Assembly: GCA_028622995.1 (NCBI GenBank)
Contig: JAJQJQ010000023.1
Coordinates: 1,550,001-1,614,000 of the forward strand
From: Panagrolaimus kolymaensis
Lineage: Eukaryota; Nematoda; Chromadorea; Rhabditida; Panagrolaimidae
Direction of reading: 5' to 3'
Length of the DNA stretch: 64,000 nucleotides
The first letter of the stretch is position 1. Every line of letters begins with the position of its first letter. Positions 59,017 through 64,000 of the stretch are shown piece after piece. Below the pieces are notes generated by a model that saw only the letters and a list, made by a program, of their open reading frames with translations, ran no database searches and was not told the DNA's origin. Made by a program: the position numbers and the translations under genes.

Positions 59017-60486
59017 TTAAACAGGATTTACTTTTATCTTCATTCCATTTGTATGAGTTTTAAAAATTTGGTACTTGAATGAAACAGACATAATCCATGC
59101 TTTTTCATTTCCATAAATGGCATGATAATGCCCAGATTTGGGAACAGTCCATCGCCAATAATCTAACGTTGGAAGTCCGGGTCTTTCACATCCAGCAAAA
59201 GCTTCTTCCATTTCATCTAAATCTGTTTCAAGTGTGTTTATCTGCTTTTTATCTTTGTGATAGAAAATATTCATTGTAAATTCTTGATCATGTTTCATGA
59301 AAAATTCAACTTTTTCATCTTCAATTAAAAGGAATGTGTGAACCACGAAGCCTCCAGCAGGAATAATAAATTCATCAAGAAGCATTTCATCAAGTGAAAG
59401 TTCCGCTTTTGGAGTTGCAATTACACATGGTTTTGGTGTCGTTATCTTGAGATCTTCACGTATTCCGCCGTAGGCAAATGGTAATGAAGTTTGCGGAATC
59501 GAATCTCGCAATTGATCTTTCCAATCTGAGCTTGATAACTGGATTTTTTTCTAAAAAAGGTTATTATGGATTTCAAAGTTAATTAAAAGCGGAGTTAAAA
59601 ATATAGTGACTCAATACTTGCAACGATTACATTAAGTTTACAGATAGCGGCCTCTATGTAAATGCATTATTACTAGCTTTGATTGGGCAATATTTCCATC
59701 AATTAAGAGATTAACTTACTCGATATTCAGTTGGAATAAATGCAGAACAAGCGTTCCATAAAACACTCATAAAAGTTGGAGTATTTACAATAAAAATTTG
59801 TGAAATTAAAAATGGATATTGTTCCATTAAGGTGCCCCATAAAATACGGTAAGGTCCTGAAATAAACTTTTTTATATTTTTGTTTAATTCTCTTTGAAGG
59901 TTACCACTGATAAAGCTGATTAAATTTGATTGAAAATTAAGCCCTTCCAAATCAATAATCATTACGGCACTGGACATTTTTCGATCCTTGCATTCTTCTT
60001 CATTTATGCGTTTCATAACTTTTTCCATTGAACGAAATCGATTGAGGATAAATGCGGTGGATCGAATGGTTTTCATCATTGTTTGTAAATCAAATTTACC
60101 CGATTGTTCCAAAAGTAGGATTCTATTATCATCATGGCTTATCTGGAAAAATGGAACTCAAATTAGATTATCATCAACTAATAACTCACTCTGCCAAAAA
60201 TATTAAGTGGAGCATATTCTTCTGCAGCTTCATCAATTCCATCATCAGCATCAAAACATTCAATATTATCCAAATCCGAAATTTCACGAATTCTTAAATG
60301 TCGAATCAATTTTTTTGCCGCTAAATCCACATTTCCTTCATAAGCGTAAATCCATCGAAGTAAATTAAATGGATTAGAACAATAATTGGAAACTTTTAAA
60401 CTTTCTTCTATTTTCTTTGAAGCTTTTAATTGAATTTCCTGAAGCCAAACTTCTTCTTCTGAAGTTAAAATCCAAGCGGACCACAT
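59017..60486 (-). CDS. CRAL-TRIO (SEC14) and GOLD domain protein
   Basis: Exons in genomic order 59017-59550, 59720-60142 and 60190-60486, all phase 0, give 417 residues. An N-terminal helical region (NPFNLLRWIYAYEGNVDLAAKKL) is the CRAL-TRIO N lobe. The SEC14 lipid-binding domain (about 80-265) includes MIIDLEGLNF and QYPFLISQIFIVNTPTFMSV. The C-terminal GOLD domain (about 280-415) has IPAGGFVVHTFLLIEDEKVEF and ends with SGHYHAIYGNEKAWI. This is the SEC14L / nematode CTG layout. Such proteins bind phosphoinositides or hydrophobic ligands and act at Golgi or endosomal membranes; the ligand is not evident. Confidence 0.93.
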
Positions 60487-61794
60487 CGCTTACTTTTTAT
60501 TCTGGTTGAATGATTAAATAAATGAAAGTGAAAATATATAATAAAAAAAAAGAATTTCACTCAAGAAGCCGGTTTTCTTCATCAAAGATTTTTAATATCC
60601 ACTATTTTTTGATTACCGAATCTGATAATCGAGCAAGAAAAAAATCAAGAAAAATAATGAAAGCGAAATCCTTCCTCACAAAGAATCATTTTTTAAAATT
60701 TTTTTATTAGATTTTTTCTTTTTTATTTTTCGTCAAATTTAACGTTGTTGATTACTGGAATTGAAAAAAGCATACTTATACATAAACCAATAATTATTAC
60801 TTAGCTTTTTATGAGTAAAAAAAACTTGCATAAAATGAAAATAATAACAAGGTGCTGAAGTTGCGGTACTTCATCCACTTTATATGTATCATGAAATCAG
60901 CTCACAGATTTTGCATACATAAAAATCGAAATTATGTAATAATATGCGTACGCGACACATCGACTATTTCTATTCGGTTTCATGTATCAACTTTCAAAAA
61001 TAACTTCAGATTTAGTAATAACTTTTTTTTGTTGAGAATAAATTGCGATGATTGTTAAAATTATGTATTTGTGTTTTATATAAAAATGAGATTTTGGAAG
61101 TTTTTTTAAACTGTATATTTATTTTAGAAATTTACTTCTAAACCCTTTTAACCATATGTTTCTTCTTTAAAACCATCTGTTATTTTTTTCAAGCGTTCAT
61201 GAGGATTTTTTTGTTAAAGCAATCATTAAAAAATAAATAAATAAATAAACTTCCTTTTGTCCCCCACTCAATCACCCATTTATTTTTTCTACTAAAATTT
61301 AAAGCAGTCGCCCCTTTTTTTTCCATTTTTCCATTATCGTGGGCGTTTTCTAAACGAAATAAAAAAAAGTGCCAAAGCTAAGAAGCAAAAAATAAAGACT
61401 GATAGAGAGAGAAAAAAAACACGATAGCTTGCTTTTGTTTTGTTCAAGTATCTTGATCTTAATAGACAGCCGGCGTTATCCCTTCATCATTGCCGGCTTT
61501 GATAAGCTGGAGAGAATAATAAAGCATTTTTCTCAGATTTGTGTCGCCATTGTCGTTGTTTGGAACTTTTTTGTCTTAGGTAATGAATTCATTTTTGTCC
61601 AGAACTTTTTGGCTATTGACTTTTAAATTTTCTTTGTTTTGATTTCTTCCGCTAATATTATTTTTCTTTTGCATCCGTGTTTATTCTTTTAATAAAAATT
61701 TTTCGTTGTTTTTTCAGTGGAAAAACAAAACCATTTCAAACAACATAAAAAAAAAGAAATTTTTGACGTCATTGTTGAAAACAAATTTCATTCA
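60487..61794. other. Divergent intergenic region, no gene seen
   Basis: AT-rich sequence with T tracts and an (AAAT)n run near 61230-61247. ORFs at 60522-60710, 60852-61058 and 61429-61626 have no domain. TTTTTTCAG ending at 61720 looks like an acceptor and may start a transcript (see next entry). Confidence 0.45.
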
Positions 61795-61835
61795 ATGAGT
61801 CATCTTTCACCTTTGCCCCAATATCTTCTTCCACG
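61795..61835 (+). CDS. Possible first coding exon of a gene running off the right edge
   Basis: ATG at 61795 opens 13 codons (MSHLSPLPQYLLP plus two bases) and ends at a strong GTGAGT donor at 61836. TTTTTTCAG lies 75 bases upstream. The codons are less AT-biased than the surroundings. No matching second exon was found in the following 2.1 kb, so it would need a long first intron. This is a candidate only. Confidence 0.3.
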
Positions 61836-64000
61836 GTGAGTTATTCTTTTTTGTGTTTAATTTTTAAGCTGTAAAGAGCTTTAATGGTAAAAAAACAAAG
61901 AAAAACGTTAGAAATAATGTTTATATTTGGACCAAAATTAAGGTTGTTTTTCGGTGGTAGTACCTGTCACTTAACATAAATCCTTTCAAAGTTTTTGGAG
62001 GATTAAAATAATCAGTTTTTTCTTTGTCAATGATCGAGCATTGTTGGATGCCTTTATTTTAGTGCAACAGCACTCATAGGAAGCAGTCGATAATTGAGGC
62101 TTTATAATTAAATATTCTAATGAAGAGTGTGGACGCTTTTTTGGCAATAGAAACAACTGTTAGTTAGTTTCTTTTTGAGTCCTTTTTTGTTTATAAATGT
62201 GTGCTTTAAAAAAGTTAAGAAACAACTTTTAGTATTTGAATTTAAAGGAGTTCTCTAAATAAATAAAAACGATATCACAAAAGCGTATTTTAATAGATAG
62301 CACGCGAAGAATTAACCAAATTTTTTTTGTTTATAGAATCCTGCAAATTTTTAATCCATTTTTTTATGAAAAGTTTTCCAATTTTAAATTCCAGCTTCTG
62401 AAAAGCTATTATTGAAATTTGGTTTATGAAACCATTCTTGTCTTATTTTTTTTCTTAACAAAATTCGTAAGTATTTTTCCCAAACCTTGCAAAGCTTTTC
62501 GATAATAATAAAAAACACTTTGATCAAGCATAGTCATTTCCTATATTTTCTTTCTTTTCATAAAAAAAAACTTCTCTCACTCTCTTTCCATGGCCTGCTG
62601 CTTCTTTTGCTCCGTAATGCTTTGATAAAACAACAACGACAAAGAAAAAACATTTCATTTTCTTTTAAACACGATTCAAATAAAAATGCGTGTTGATTTG
62701 TTGTTTTGCTGTTTGAGCGAGCGAGCAAAATGGGCGATAGATACTAGGGTCACTGTCCGTTTTAGTTATTGCTGCTTGCTTTTTTTTGCCTGTTCATTAT
62801 ATTTCATCGCCCTTCCTATCGGGGTTGTCAGAAGCATTGACCTCTAAACTCATCAATTTTCATTTTGTTCCGTTTTTCACTCACAAAAACAATGCTTTTT
62901 TTAATGCCAGATCATTTTTTTATAAATAAAATAATTGCGTTTAAAATAACTTTTTTTGTTGTTTAAAAATAAAATTAAAATCAAATATCGATTTTAAACT
63001 CCCTTTATTCATTCGTTTCCTTTTTCCTGGTTTTTTCGTTGATGTTGGGAGTTGATCGTCTCTATTTTCATTCTCGATTGACGCGAAAAAAAAAATTGTG
63101 AAAGAGAAGAAGGGATTACCTGTCTCTATTTCAATCATTTAAGGATCGCTTTGTCGAATGTTTGTTTAAATGTTTTTGGGTATTCATTTTTTTGTTAAAG
63201 TTTTTGCAGAAATAAAAATCCGGAAATGTAATCGAGAAGTTTTTGTTATTTTTAAAAAAAAATATTTTCGATCCAAGTTTTTTAAATATCCTTCGATATC
63301 TTTTTCTTAAAATTATTATTTTTTAAAGTAATACAAACGCTTTCTCCGTTCTCAGAATTTATGGATGAGAGTAAGCGAAAAAAAAAAAATCGCCTTTAAA
63401 ATAAAAATTTTTTTTGGTATTTGATTCATCCCTAAAATTAATTCCCGCCAGAATTTTGATTCTTTTTTTCTCCTTCAAATTTATAATTTCAAGCTTTTAA
63501 AACCTCGAAAAAAAACCTTGAACCATTAAAGTTTATTATCACCATTTGTTCGTTTCTAAAGAAAATGCGTTATTGTAAACCATAAAAGTATCAAACTTAA
63601 ACATTCCATTTTCTATTTTAAACGTTTTTATTTTTTATTGTTACTTGGAATTCATTCCTTCGTTTCTCATTGGAAAATACAAAAAACAATTCATTTAAAA
63701 AAATTGATCTGTATTTATTTGAGCGAGAACGAACGAAAAAAAAACAATGAATTTTTTTCCAAATTTTCTTTCTTTTTGTTTTAAACTTTTTTTCCCTTTA
63801 ATTTAAAAGGTGTCGACATCGATGTTTCCCTAAATTGACACAGATTTATTTGTTCCTCGCGCGCACATTTAATTTCTTGGGTAATTTTTAACCAACGACA
63901 CAGATTTTTGATATCTTTCTTTCCATTTTTTCTCAGATAATCAAAGACTAAAAAAGAAAGGATATCCCTATCTTATGTGACAAAATTTGGTTTTTGGGTT
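61836..64000. other. AT-rich non-coding sequence to the window end
   Basis: Long T and A runs on both strands. ORFs at 62487-62696 and 62941-63138 are low-complexity. It is either intergenic or the first intron of a gene beyond the edge. Confidence 0.45.

Overview
This is an AT-rich eukaryotic window, most likely from a nematode. Exons are short and most introns are about 45-60 bp, with GT(A/T)AG or GTTTG donors and TTTTAG/TTTCAG acceptors. Several start codons sit 1-25 bases after an isolated acceptor, as expected for spliced-leader trans-splicing. Protein content agrees: a worm-type (WAGO-like) Argonaute, a TWK potassium channel, an SQV-7-like transporter and a CRAL-TRIO/GOLD protein. The species cannot be named from the sequence. 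All exon models come from reading splice sites and keeping frame; none is supported by transcripts.

Layout, left to right. 1-2 kb: the 3' end of an unidentified gene, then ELP5 (Elongator). 2.9-6.3 kb, minus: a 12-exon Argonaute. 8.3-11.8 kb: ACAP/CNT-1-type BAR-PH-ArfGAP-ankyrin protein. 12.3-16.7 kb: a lysine/proline-rich membrane protein, an RNF11-like RING E3 and a small single-pass membrane protein. 17.3-18.9 kb, minus: two-pore K+ channel. 19.1-21.5 kb: a group II PLP decarboxylase with an N-terminal hydrophobic anchor. 23.2-26.2 kb: a glutamine-rich membrane protein. 26.2-27.2 kb, minus: a paralogue of the 12.3-kb gene. 27.4-29.8 kb: copine-domain protein. 30.8-35.5 kb, minus: FHA-PHD (TCF19-like) nuclear protein. 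35.5-43.8 kb: 8.3 kb without a recognisable gene. 43.8-50.2 kb: DENND5/RAB6IP1 orthologue. 51-52.2 kb: SLC35D/SQV-7. 53-54.2 kb: RanBP1-domain protein. 54.7-55.5 kb: a half-length delta-COP. 56.1-57.8 kb, minus: an intronless AT-hook tandem-repeat protein. 58.3 kb: a short GC-rich hAT-type MITE with an intact 8-bp target-site duplication. 58.6 kb: C18orf32/UPF0729. 59-60.5 kb, minus: CRAL-TRIO/GOLD protein. 60.5-64 kb: non-coding apart from one possible first exon.

There is no functional cluster. Several genes act in membrane traffic (ACAP, DENND5, delta-COP, SEC14-GOLD, SLC35D), but that looks like chance adjacency. The least ordinary items are the new paralogous membrane-protein family, the AT-hook repeat gene, the truncated delta-COP copy, the membrane-anchored decarboxylase and the hAT MITE.
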